Assembly (NCBI GenBank): GCA_050247075.1
Contig: JBFWUW010000033.1
Location: forward strand, 1-64,000
Length of the DNA stretch: 64,000 nt
DNA from: JBFWUW01 sp050247075
GTDB taxonomy: Bacteria; Planctomycetota; Planctomycetia; Pirellulales; JBFWUW01
Direction: 5' to 3'
Position numbers and translations under genes: made by a program. How positions within the stretch are numbered: the first letter of the stretch is position 1; each line of letters begins with the position of its first letter. Of this stretch, positions 1-6,867 are shown one piece after another. The notes below the pieces were generated by a model. That model did no database searches. It saw only the letters and a list, made by a program, of their open reading frames with translations, and was not told the DNA's origin.

Positions 1-1547
1 AGGCAGCGTTGGGCCGCGGCGATGAAATCACGGGCGTTGAAGTTGCTGGGGGGCAGCGGCACGCTGGCGACGCCCACATTCAGCCGTAGCAAGGCCCGCT
101 GCTGAAGCTTGGTGGCCGGCCAGGCCCGCAGTGCTTCGATCAGGTCGCTGCCGGCCCGCGCGGCACGCTGCCGGTCGGTGCCGGGCAGCAGCAGGGCAAA
201 CAGTCCCTCGCCAATTTCGACGCGGGTGACGTGCGACAGATCGAGCGACAAGCTGGCGGCGTCGATCTTGCTTAGAATTCGTTGGGCCTGCGCGCTGCCC
301 AGGCTGAACACCAGGTTCTCGTAACTGTCCAACTCCACCAACAGCACGCTCATTGGTTGACGGCGTTGCCGGCAGATAGCGGCGGCCGTAGCCGTGCGGG
401 CCAACAGCCCTTCGTCTTGAATCGGTTCCTGCCGCGGACTAACCACTGTGCTCGCCGATGTGGCGGGCAGACAATCGGCGGCGGGGTCGGGGCTTACAGC
501 GTGTGGCATTGGCGAGCGAGCCGCCGCGGCGGCCTCGGCCGCCAGCGCTTTCGATTCTTCCCACAGGGCAACCTCCTGGCTGTTAGCCAAGTCTCGCGAG
601 GCGATGTCGCCGCCGGCATCCTCGGCCAGCGCACGCAGCCTGACGTGCGCTTGCTGCATCACGTCTTGGTAGCTTTCCCCCCTCGGCAATTCCAGCGACA
701 GTATTTGTGCAAGTTGTTCGACCTTGGCCTGTAACCCATCGATCAGCCGTTCAATGCGCTGGGGCGAAAGATCATGGTAACGACGGCCGACCGCCACCAG
801 ATCGGGCCACCGCCCGGCGGTGCCATCGGCCAGTATTTCTGCCAGCAGTTCGGCCAGGTGCAAAATTTGCGGCAAGGCCCGCTTGGTCGGCGGTAGCCGC
901 TCAAAGCGTTCGGGATCGCGCGGCAGACGGGCCGCGGCCACCAATGTTTCGGGCAGTTTCCAGCATGCCAGCAGTTCGCCCGTCAGTTCGGCATGGTCAA
1001 AGCCCAACGCGCCGCGCTCGGCCGCGCACAGGTCGCCGCCAACCGCATGCACCCGTTCACTGAAACGGACATAGGTCTCTCCGTGCTGTTGCAGCAGCAC
1101 CAGCAGGCCAACCTCGTGCAGCAGCCCGGCCAGAAAGGCCTCGTCGCCCGATGTCCTCCAGACATCCTCGGCGATCTGCCGGGCGGCCACCGCGGTAATC
1201 AGCGTCCGCCGCCAGTAGCGGGACAAAAACTCGGCCCCCAACCCGCGAAACAGGCCCTCAGGCAGGCAGAAAGCCAGCACCAGCAGTTTTAGCGGGGTGG
1301 TCCCCAGCAGCGCCAGTGCCTGGTTGAGGTCGCGGACATGGCGGCTCAATCCAAACAGCGAACTGTTGACGACTCTCAGCAATTTGGCGGTCAGCGCCGG
1401 ATCGTTCTCAATGCATTCCTTAAGCCGCCGGGCATCAACCTGCGGATCGCGCGTCAGCTCCAGCACTTCGGCCGCCACACGCGGCAACGAGTACAAGTCG
1501 TTGGCGTTGGCCACCAGGCGCTCAAGCGGTGTACTGTTAGCGGTCAT
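1..1547 (-). CDS. HDOD domain protein with degenerate GGDEF domain (3' end beyond window)
   Basis: This gene starts with ATG at 1547 and runs off the left edge, so about 515 residues are visible and no stop is seen. Residues about 10-210 form an HDOD domain: LYSLPRVAAEVLEL, then NDPALTAKLLRVVNSSLFG, then a LLHEVGLLVLL segment. HDOD proteins are signalling or scaffold proteins related to HD phosphohydrolases but lacking the HD metal residues. After a linker, residues about 380-515 resemble a diguanylate cyclase fold (MSVLLVELDSYENLVFSLG), but the GGDEF signature reads GEGLF (around position 210), so cyclase activity is unlikely. It probably acts as a c-di-GMP-linked or kinase-linked regulator. 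The architecture call is firm; the signal and partner are unknown. Confidence 0.85.
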   Translation of the reverse strand, partial: MTANSTPLERLVANANDLYSLPRVAAEVLELTRDPQVDARRLKECIENDPALTAKLLRVVNSSLFGLSRHVRDLNQALALLGTTPLKLLVLAFCLPEGLFRGLGAEFLSRYWRRTLITAVAARQIAEDVWRTSGDEAFLAGLLHEVGLLVLLQQHGETYVRFSERVHAVGGDLCAAERGALGFDHAELTGELLACWKLPETLVAAARLPRDPERFERLPPTKRALPQILHLAELLAEILADGTAGRWPDLVAVGRRYHDLSPQRIERLIDGLQAKVEQLAQILSLELPRGESYQDVMQQAHVRLRALAEDAGGDIASRDLANSQEVALWEESKALAAEAAAAARSPMPHAVSPDPAADCLPATSASTVVSPRQEPIQDEGLLARTATAAAICRQRRQPMSVLLVELDSYENLVFSLGSAQAQRILSKIDAASLSLDLSHVTRVEIGEGLFALLLPGTDRQRAARAGSDLIEALRAWPATKLQQRALLRLNVGVASVPLPPSNFNARDFIAAAQRC

Positions 1548-1852
1548 GGCGAATCGCGATGCGGCCTTCGGAACTGCCAAGCAAACCATGCGCGTGGCAT
1601 GACAAACGTAGCTTGCAATGGGCAAGGCGGGGAAGGCTGAAAGCTTAAGGCGGAAGGCGTTAGGAAGGGCCGTTGCCGATTGGGCCGGTTGTAGCGGTTG
1701 GTGGGTGGGGATTGGCTGCCATCGGGAATAGCCTGGCATCGCCGGACATGTTGGCTTGAGTAGCGTTCGACCATCCATGCCAAGTAACCGTGCTTTGCGT
1801 TGGAACGCTGATACCGCATCAAGCCGGTTCGGCGATACCCTGCGGCTTCGTC
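1548..1852. other. Intergenic region upstream of the HDOD gene
   Basis: About 305 bases between the HDOD start and the 3' end of the di-haem gene. It must contain the HDOD promoter, but no convincing -35/-10 pair was seen. A short stretch near 1638-1660 (gctgaaagcttaaggcgg) resembles the chromosome's dispersed repeat of the ctgatggcttctccgct type. No credible gene was found here. Confidence 0.4.
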
Positions 1853-3079
1853 TCATTGCGGAAATCGTGCCACGGTCATGGAGCCGTAGCCGGCTGGCCA
1901 ATGGGCGTCGATTTCCACCTGCCCGACGAAGTCGTCGTCCCCCAATTCGTAAGTGCTGTCTTGGGCAAGCTGGCCGCGGCGGTCAACGAATATTTTCAGC
2001 AGGTATTTGCCCGGCGGCAGAGAGGTGTTGGCAGCCAACGTCTTGGCCCTTTTCGATTTTCTCCTGGCGACAAAAGTCAGGTGTTGCTGCCATAACTGCC
2101 CGCCCCCGAATACGGCTCGATCGCCCGTTGCCACGCGTACCGCCGCTTTTCCTGGCGCCTGGGTGGAATAAACGTCTACCCGCAACAAAAGTTTGTCGAG
2201 GTTGGCCGGCACGCCGGTCAGTTTGAGCCACACATCGCTGGCTTGCGAGACCTCATCGGCTTGCGGCGGCAGTTCCTCCTTTCGCCGGTAATTGCCCTGG
2301 ATCACGGCGGAGTAGTCGTCCAAAAATCGCTTAAACTGGCGGTAGGTGCGGTCGCCTACCATCATTTTTTGTCCGCCGCCGTGTTCAACTTGCAGTGTTG
2401 GCTTGAGCAGCAGCAGGCTTTTGCCGGGATCTTCCGTGTCGATCAGGCCGGCGTCTACCAGGTGGTCCAAGGTGGCTTGCGGGTTTTGTAATTTGATCCA
2501 ACTCACACGGTCGCCATGTTCTTGAACTTGCTGCTGGTTGCGGTCGGGTGCATGGCAGGCGGCGCAGCGGCCGACCTCGGACCAGATATTCTCCACGAAC
2601 AAGTTCAACACGCGGTCGTGGCGGGCATGGCGAATAACTTCTGGCGGCAGCGTTACTCCCAGTAGTTGGCCATCGGCCTTTGCAGCCAGCAATTGTTTGT
2701 CGCCCGTCGCGGCGAGTATCCAGGCGGTAAACGCGGCCAGTTCCTCCTGGCGAACTTTGTTGCTGACCAACCCTGGCTGCTTGGGCTGGCGGGCGATGAA
2801 AGCCAGCAGCTTCGAATCGCGCGGCCGTTGGACATCGATCAGGCCGGCATCCCGCAAAGCGGCAAAAGTCTGCATCTGATCGGCGCGAATATAGTCCTTG
2901 AGATCGACGCCGCTCAAATGGCACTCCGCGCAGCTCGATGGGTTCTTGGCTTGCAGGATGGGCAAAATCCGCCGCTTGAAAATGGCCATCGCGGCACCAT
3001 CTTCGGCCGCCTGTCCATTGCCCGCCAGCACGGCGCAGAGCATGCCGCTGGCAACAACCACAAACCGATGGATCTTCAT
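1853..3079 (-). CDS. Secreted di-haem planctomycete cytochrome-type protein
   Basis: The product is 408 residues from ATG at 3079, chosen because GGGAGAG lies just upstream and an N-terminal signal peptide follows directly (MKIHRFVVVASGMLCAVLAG). Two c-type haem motifs are visible, CAECH near residue 51 and CAACH near residue 175. Each is followed by a similar block ending in DAGLID and a KLL/SLLLL segment, so the N-terminal 270 residues look like an internal duplication. The C-terminal part is beta-rich and ends in a module with YLLKIFVDRRGQL. It is probably exported and binds two haems; electron donor and acceptor are unknown. It stands alone rather than in a DUF1549/DUF1501 pair. Confidence 0.8.
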   Translation of the reverse strand: MKIHRFVVVASGMLCAVLAGNGQAAEDGAAMAIFKRRILPILQAKNPSSCAECHLSGVDLKDYIRADQMQTFAALRDAGLIDVQRPRDSKLLAFIARQPKQPGLVSNKVRQEELAAFTAWILAATGDKQLLAAKADGQLLGVTLPPEVIRHARHDRVLNLFVENIWSEVGRCAACHAPDRNQQQVQEHGDRVSWIKLQNPQATLDHLVDAGLIDTEDPGKSLLLLKPTLQVEHGGGQKMMVGDRTYRQFKRFLDDYSAVIQGNYRRKEELPPQADEVSQASDVWLKLTGVPANLDKLLLRVDVYSTQAPGKAAVRVATGDRAVFGGGQLWQQHLTFVARRKSKRAKTLAANTSLPPGKYLLKIFVDRRGQLAQDSTYELGDDDFVGQVEIDAHWPAGYGSMTVARFPQ

Positions 3080-3199
3080 GGTCTCTCCCGCGGAGTTGGC
3101 TTTTTGCACATTGTACGCGAAAAGCCGCCTGCATCGAGATCGGTACCCTGGCTGGCTCGTCGTATCTCCAATCCAGCCGGCACGGCGGGAGCCATGCGG

Positions 3200-4411
3200 C
3201 TACGGCGTGGGGTCGTTCCAACCGCTGGGGCCATCTAGCCGCCGCGTGGCGCGCAAGAGAAAACCTTGAAAGCGTTTCTCGATCGCGCGTTGGGCCATCA
3301 TGGTTGCCGCGCCGTGCCGCAGCGCCTGGTCGAGCAGGCCGCCGCCACCTAGTCCTTTCAGCTTGTCCATGATCTCGGCCACTTGCGGGTCGTTATTGAC
3401 TTCTTGCAGGTCTTCGTCCGAGACCTTAGCCGCGTCAGCTGTTTCGGTATCGGACCAAACTTCTTGCCATTGGCCGTCGGGCATATGCGCCAAAAAGCGG
3501 CCGCGGACGGCCACCTTGCCGCTGCCGGCGTTTTGATGCATCTGCGTGATCCGCAGGCCCAACCGACCCGCCTTTTCGGCCGGACCCGTGGCTTTGTCGC
3601 TGGCATCGGCTGGCGCGTCGGGCTGGCCCGGCGGATCGAGCAGGCCTTTAAGCTGTCCCTCTAGTAGGCCGCCTAAGAGTTCCTCCAGGCCGGCTTGCGG
3701 CGCACCTTCGCCAGCCTGCACCAAGAAATTGCCCGTCCCTTGAAAGTGCGGCTGGCCCAACAGCGAGTACTCGACCAGCGCCATCTTAGCGGCCCATTGG
3801 CGGCCGTCCATCTCTTGCGGCGGCACGCGGTCGGAAAGATCAAATTGCGCCGTGGCCAGGTCGATCTTTTTCTCCTGGAGTTGGGCCGTCAGCTCGAGCG
3901 CCGAAAGCGACTCCGGATCGTCCAACTCGTGTTCCCAGGCCAGCGCCAACAACCGCCGCCGGGCGGGAGAAACCATTTGCTGCTGGCGAATCTGTTGCCG
4001 TGGAAAACGAACCAGCAGCAACAGCGATGGCGGTTCCTTGCGCCGCGGATTGTCTTTGTCGTCCGGGGCCAGCTTCTTTTCTACCGCCGCTAATTGCCGG
4101 CCGAGATAGTTTGCCAATTGCTTGTCGTCCGCCCGCTTCTGCCGCCAGGCCAGCAACCTCTCGTGCAACTGCTTCCAGGCAGCGATCGAATCCTCGGCCT
4201 CCGACTGGCTAAACCGCTGGTAGAGCCGTGGAGCGTGTTGTTCCAACCAGGCGCGACGGACCAGCATTTGCGCGTCTGGCGAGCGGCCGTTGTCCAGCCG
4301 AATGCCCAACAACCGTTCGCCCCCCGGCAACGCCGCCAAATCGACCGCCCGCTGCGTCAACGGTGCCGCGGCGGGAAGCGTGAGCAAGAGGAAGGTGAGG
4401 AGGGAGGGCAT
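3200..4411 (-). CDS. Secreted hypothetical protein
   Basis: No family was recognised. From ATG at 4411 the product is 403 residues. The N-terminus (MPSLLTFLLLTLPAAAPL) is a signal peptide. An upstream ATG at 4498 would only add residues read through the intergenic repeat. The body is charged and helical, with many Arg, Gln and Glu residues. There is a glycine-rich stretch near residue 370 (LKGLGGGGLL) and a basic C-terminus. A conserved-looking central part mentions no metal or catalytic motif. It lies downstream of the zinc-ribbon gene on the same strand, but a repeat copy of about 100 bases separates them, so co-transcription is uncertain. Confidence 0.65.
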   Translation of the reverse strand: MPSLLTFLLLTLPAAAPLTQRAVDLAALPGGERLLGIRLDNGRSPDAQMLVRRAWLEQHAPRLYQRFSQSEAEDSIAAWKQLHERLLAWRQKRADDKQLANYLGRQLAAVEKKLAPDDKDNPRRKEPPSLLLLVRFPRQQIRQQQMVSPARRRLLALAWEHELDDPESLSALELTAQLQEKKIDLATAQFDLSDRVPPQEMDGRQWAAKMALVEYSLLGQPHFQGTGNFLVQAGEGAPQAGLEELLGGLLEGQLKGLLDPPGQPDAPADASDKATGPAEKAGRLGLRITQMHQNAGSGKVAVRGRFLAHMPDGQWQEVWSDTETADAAKVSDEDLQEVNNDPQVAEIMDKLKGLGGGGLLDQALRHGAATMMAQRAIEKRFQGFLLRATRRLDGPSGWNDPTP

Positions 4412-4432
4412 GGTGGTTTTTAGTTCTTGGTT

Positions 4433-4537
4433 ATCAGTTTTTAGTGTTCGGTGTTCGGTGTTCGGTGTTCGGGCGGAAGCGGAGAAGCTGTCAGCCATCA
4501 GCAGAAGGCCTAATGCTGATGGCTTCTCCGCTGATGG
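4433..4537. repeat. Dispersed intergenic repeat, copy 1 (left of zinc-ribbon gene)
   Basis: The stretch reads as short tandem variants of agtgttcggtgttcggtgtt, then gggcggaagcggaga, then gctgatggcttctccgctg. The same blocks in the same order recur at 4760-4871 and, in part, at six other places in the window. It is non-coding; reading through it gives the low-complexity peptide TPNTEHRTLK. Confidence 0.8.
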
Positions 4538-4756
4538 CTATTTTTTTCTGTCGCACATCGGGCAGATGGTGGGATCAGGGGGCGGGTCGGGGTCTTCCGA
4601 GCGGAAAGCGCGGGTGTCGCGGAAGCCGCAGTTGGTACATTTGTGTTCCCAAGAGTCGATCCGCTGGTCCCCTTTTTCAAAGTGGTTGTAGAAGCAGACC
4701 TGGGTGGCCTGGTTGCATTGGGGGCATGATCCGGCCGGTTGTTGATTGCGTGGCAT
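4538..4756 (-). CDS. Small zinc-ribbon protein
   Basis: The product is 72 residues with three CxxC pairs: CPQC (residues 11-14), CTNC (40-43) and CPMC (67-70). This is enough for a treble-type zinc ribbon and looks selected rather than accidental. The middle segment EHKCTNCGFRDTRAF is typical of rubredoxin-like or transcription-factor ribbons. The gene sits precisely between two copies of the same intergenic repeat. Function is unknown; binding to nucleic acid or to a protein partner is the usual role of such ribbons. The gene call is moderately secure because of length, but the cysteine spacing is persuasive. Confidence 0.65.
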   Translation of the reverse strand: MPRNQQPAGSCPQCNQATQVCFYNHFEKGDQRIDSWEHKCTNCGFRDTRAFRSEDPDPPPDPTICPMCDRKK

Positions 4757-4759
4757 GGG

Positions 4760-4871
4760 CTAGGTGAGAGTTTTCAGTGTTCAGTGTTCGGTGTTCGGGC
4801 GGAAGCGGAGATGCAATCATTTATCAGCGGCAGGCAAAAAGCTGATGGCTGATCGCTTCTCCGCTGACAGC
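4760..4871. repeat. Dispersed intergenic repeat, copy 2 (right of zinc-ribbon gene)
   Basis: It contains gagttttcagtgttcagtg, a gtgttcgggcggaagcggag block identical to copy 1, then gctgatggctgatcgcttct and ccgctgacagctt. It is in direct orientation with copy 1 and separated from hisH by only a few bases. Confidence 0.8.
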
Positions 4872-5477
4872 TTATAGTTCCGCAAAGTTCTTCAACATCC
4901 GCAGCCCGTCCGCCTGGCTCTTTTCGGGATGGAACTGCGTGGCGAACAAATTGTCGCGCCAAATCATGGCCGTGAAAGGGCTGGGGTAGTCGGCCTCGGC
5001 GGCAATCACCCCTCGGTCCTGGGGAACTACATAATACGAGTGGACGAAATAGACGTGGACGCCTTCCTCCAGGCCGGCCAGCAACGGGGCGGGACGGCGG
5101 ATCTGCAGTTGGTTCCAGCCCATGTGCGGCACCTTGTATTCCGGCGGAACCTCAAACCGCACGACTTCGCCCGGCAACACGCCCAACCCTTGGTGGCGAC
5201 CCCCTTCGTGCCCCACTTCAAACAACAGTTGCAGACCCAAACAAATGCCCAAGAAGGGCTTGCCCGACGCTATGGCCGCCAGCACCACGTCCACGAGTTG
5301 CCGTTTACGCAACTCGTGCATGGCATCGCCAAAGGCCCCCACGCCCGGCAGCACCACCTTTTCGGCGGAGGCCACAATCAGCGGGTCGCTGGTGACGCAG
5401 GCCTGATGCCCGACTTTTTCAAAGCCCTTCTGCACGCTGCGAAGGTTGCCCATGCCGTAGTCAATGATGGCAATCAT
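4872..5477 (-). CDS. hisH: Imidazole glycerol phosphate synthase, glutaminase subunit HisH
   Basis: HisH hydrolyses glutamine and passes ammonia to HisF, making imidazole glycerol phosphate and AICAR in histidine synthesis. From ATG at 5477 the product is 201 residues, the normal family length. The start MIAIIDYGMGNLRSV is the canonical HisH N-terminus; an upstream ATG at 5543 adds nothing conserved. The catalytic cysteine lies in GICLGLQ (C79) and the His/Glu pair in FHPEKS (H183, E185). The oxyanion segment LPGVGAFGDAM is also present. No other his gene is nearby, so the pathway is dispersed in this genome. Identification is secure. Confidence 0.96.
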   Translation of the reverse strand: MIAIIDYGMGNLRSVQKGFEKVGHQACVTSDPLIVASAEKVVLPGVGAFGDAMHELRKRQLVDVVLAAIASGKPFLGICLGLQLLFEVGHEGGRHQGLGVLPGEVVRFEVPPEYKVPHMGWNQLQIRRPAPLLAGLEEGVHVYFVHSYYVVPQDRGVIAAEADYPSPFTAMIWRDNLFATQFHPEKSQADGLRMLKNFAEL

Positions 5478-5823
5478 ATGCCGGAAGCCGCGCGAAGGTT
5501 GAATAGTTGATACGATAGCCCGCGACTGGCCGATAATCGACACTAGCCGGTCGGCGCTCTACTTTACTGCAAACGGCTGACACCCGCCGGCAGCCTGCGG
5601 TTCACCCGGCGAAGCCAGCGGCCAAATAGGGTGCCGGGGGGCTTTACCCAACTTGCCAGCCTGCTTATCTTGACAACGCATTCCATCAGAATATCATAAT
5701 AGTACAAGTCTTTCTGTTGATTATTCGCGATTCCGCGACCACAATCAGGGCCGGGCAAAAGCAATCGGATGTGCCGGTTCGCACGAACTTTAGAGAGATC
5801 TGCCACGATCAGGTGGAGTGGGA
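5478..5823. other. Divergent intergenic region between hisH and STAS gene
   Basis: About 346 bases shared by two divergent genes. The central part (5665-5735) is markedly AT-rich compared with its surroundings and carries a sigma-70-like promoter pointing right. A possible minus-strand reading frame at 5564-5806 has no recognisable features and overlaps this promoter, so it is not called. Confidence 0.5.
5670..5697 (+). promoter_or_regulatory. Putative sigma-70-type promoter for the STAS gene
   Basis: A perfect TTGACA at 5670-5675 is followed after 16 bases by TATCAT at 5692-5697, inside an AT-rich island. It lies about 130 bases upstream of the STAS start and in the right orientation. This is pattern evidence only. 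Confidence 0.45.
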
Positions 5824-6177
5824 ATGAACCGGCGATTGCAAATCGAAGAAGTCGGCGATGTGGCGATTGTCCGCTTTCTTGACCGGCGCATTCTCGACGA
5901 CGACAACATCAAGCAACTAGGCCAGCAATTGTTCCGCATGGTCGATGAGGACCAGTGCTACAACATTTTGCTCAATTTTTCCAACGTCGATTTTCTGTCC
6001 AGTGCGGCCTTGGGCAAGTTCATCACGCTGGAAAAGAAAATTCGGTCTCACGGAGGAAAACTGCTGTTAAGCAACCTTCGTCCGGAGATCTACGACACCG
6101 TATTTGCCTTGACGTTGTTGAACCGGGTGTTCGACATCAAGGAAGACGAGGCCCAGGCCTTGGCGGCGTTTACCTAA
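5824..6177 (+). CDS. STAS-domain anti-sigma factor antagonist
   Basis: The product is 117 residues from ATG at 5824, with GGAG five bases upstream; GTG at 5818 is an alternative. It is a single STAS domain of the SpoIIAA/RsbV kind. The conserved phosphorylation loop is NVDFLSSAALGKF, where the first serine of the pair is the expected phospho-acceptor. In the known partner-switching scheme, the unphosphorylated antagonist binds an RsbW-like kinase and frees its target. An RsbW-like gene follows about 190 bases later on the same strand, which supports that role. Family assignment is firm; the target sigma factor or effector is not visible here. Confidence 0.9.
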   Translation: MNRRLQIEEVGDVAIVRFLDRRILDDDNIKQLGQQLFRMVDEDQCYNILLNFSNVDFLSSAALGKFITLEKKIRSHGGKLLLSNLRPEIYDTVFALTLLNRVFDIKEDEAQALAAFT

Positions 6178-6370
6178 AAACTGTCAGGATCAGCTCGCGA
6201 ATGCCAAGGCGAGGGTTATCAATGGTGTGAGTATTTTTTAGTCCATAACATTTTGCCAATCCCATTCCAGCCTCGGCGGAAGCCGGAATAAGCTTGACGA
6301 AATGGCCCGTCTCAGCCATTCTGCTGTCTCGTTTTGTCCGCCCGTCAGTTTTCCCCCCAATTCTAATATC

Positions 6371-6859
6371 ATGGGAACAACGGTCGTGCCGCGCTCATCC
6401 GACTCTACCCCCGTTACGGCGACGAACGGATCGCTGCCTCCCAACTGGATTTGGCAGATTCGTCACGTCATCCCCAGCGTGCCGCACGAAAGCCGCCGGG
6501 TGCTGGACGAATTGCTGGCCCAATTGCGCGAGCAATCCTGGGTTGAGCATGACGTCTTCAGCGTACATCTGGCCATGGAAGAAGCCTTGATGAACGCCAT
6601 CAAGCACGGCAACAAGCTCGATGCGCGAAAGTGCATCCACGTTGTTTGCAAACTGTCGCCACAAATGTTGCGGATTGAAGTCACCGACGAAGGCTCCGGC
6701 TTTGACCCCGCCGCCGTGCCCGACTGCACCGAGGACGACCGGCTGGAAGTCCCCTCGGGCCGCGGTCTGATGCTGATGAAAAGTTTTATGACAGACGTGG
6801 AATACAACGAGCGTTGCAACGGGGTGATCTTGGAAAAGGCGCGTACGCCAGCCGCATAA
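6371..6859 (+). CDS. RsbW-like serine-protein kinase / anti-sigma regulatory factor
   Basis: The product is 162 residues from ATG at 6371; ATG at 6302 in the same frame would add 23 residues without conservation, and neither start has a clear Shine-Dalgarno. The GHKL ATPase motifs are intact: N box EEALMNAIKHGN, G1 box DEGSGFD and G2 box GRGLMLM. These kinases phosphorylate a STAS antagonist on serine and sequester a sigma factor or other partner. The STAS gene just upstream is the obvious substrate. The downstream helicase starts 8 bases after this stop, so the two are probably co-transcribed. Family assignment is secure; the start is less so. Confidence 0.88.
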   Translation: MGTTVVPRSSDSTPVTATNGSLPPNWIWQIRHVIPSVPHESRRVLDELLAQLREQSWVEHDVFSVHLAMEEALMNAIKHGNKLDARKCIHVVCKLSPQMLRIEVTDEGSGFDPAAVPDCTEDDRLEVPSGRGLMLMKSFMTDVEYNERCNGVILEKARTPAA

Positions 6860-6867
6860 GCCACTTA

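Noticed and set aside
5564..5806. 80-residue minus-strand frame
   Set aside because: It overlaps the sigma-70-like promoter and AT-rich island and has no features.
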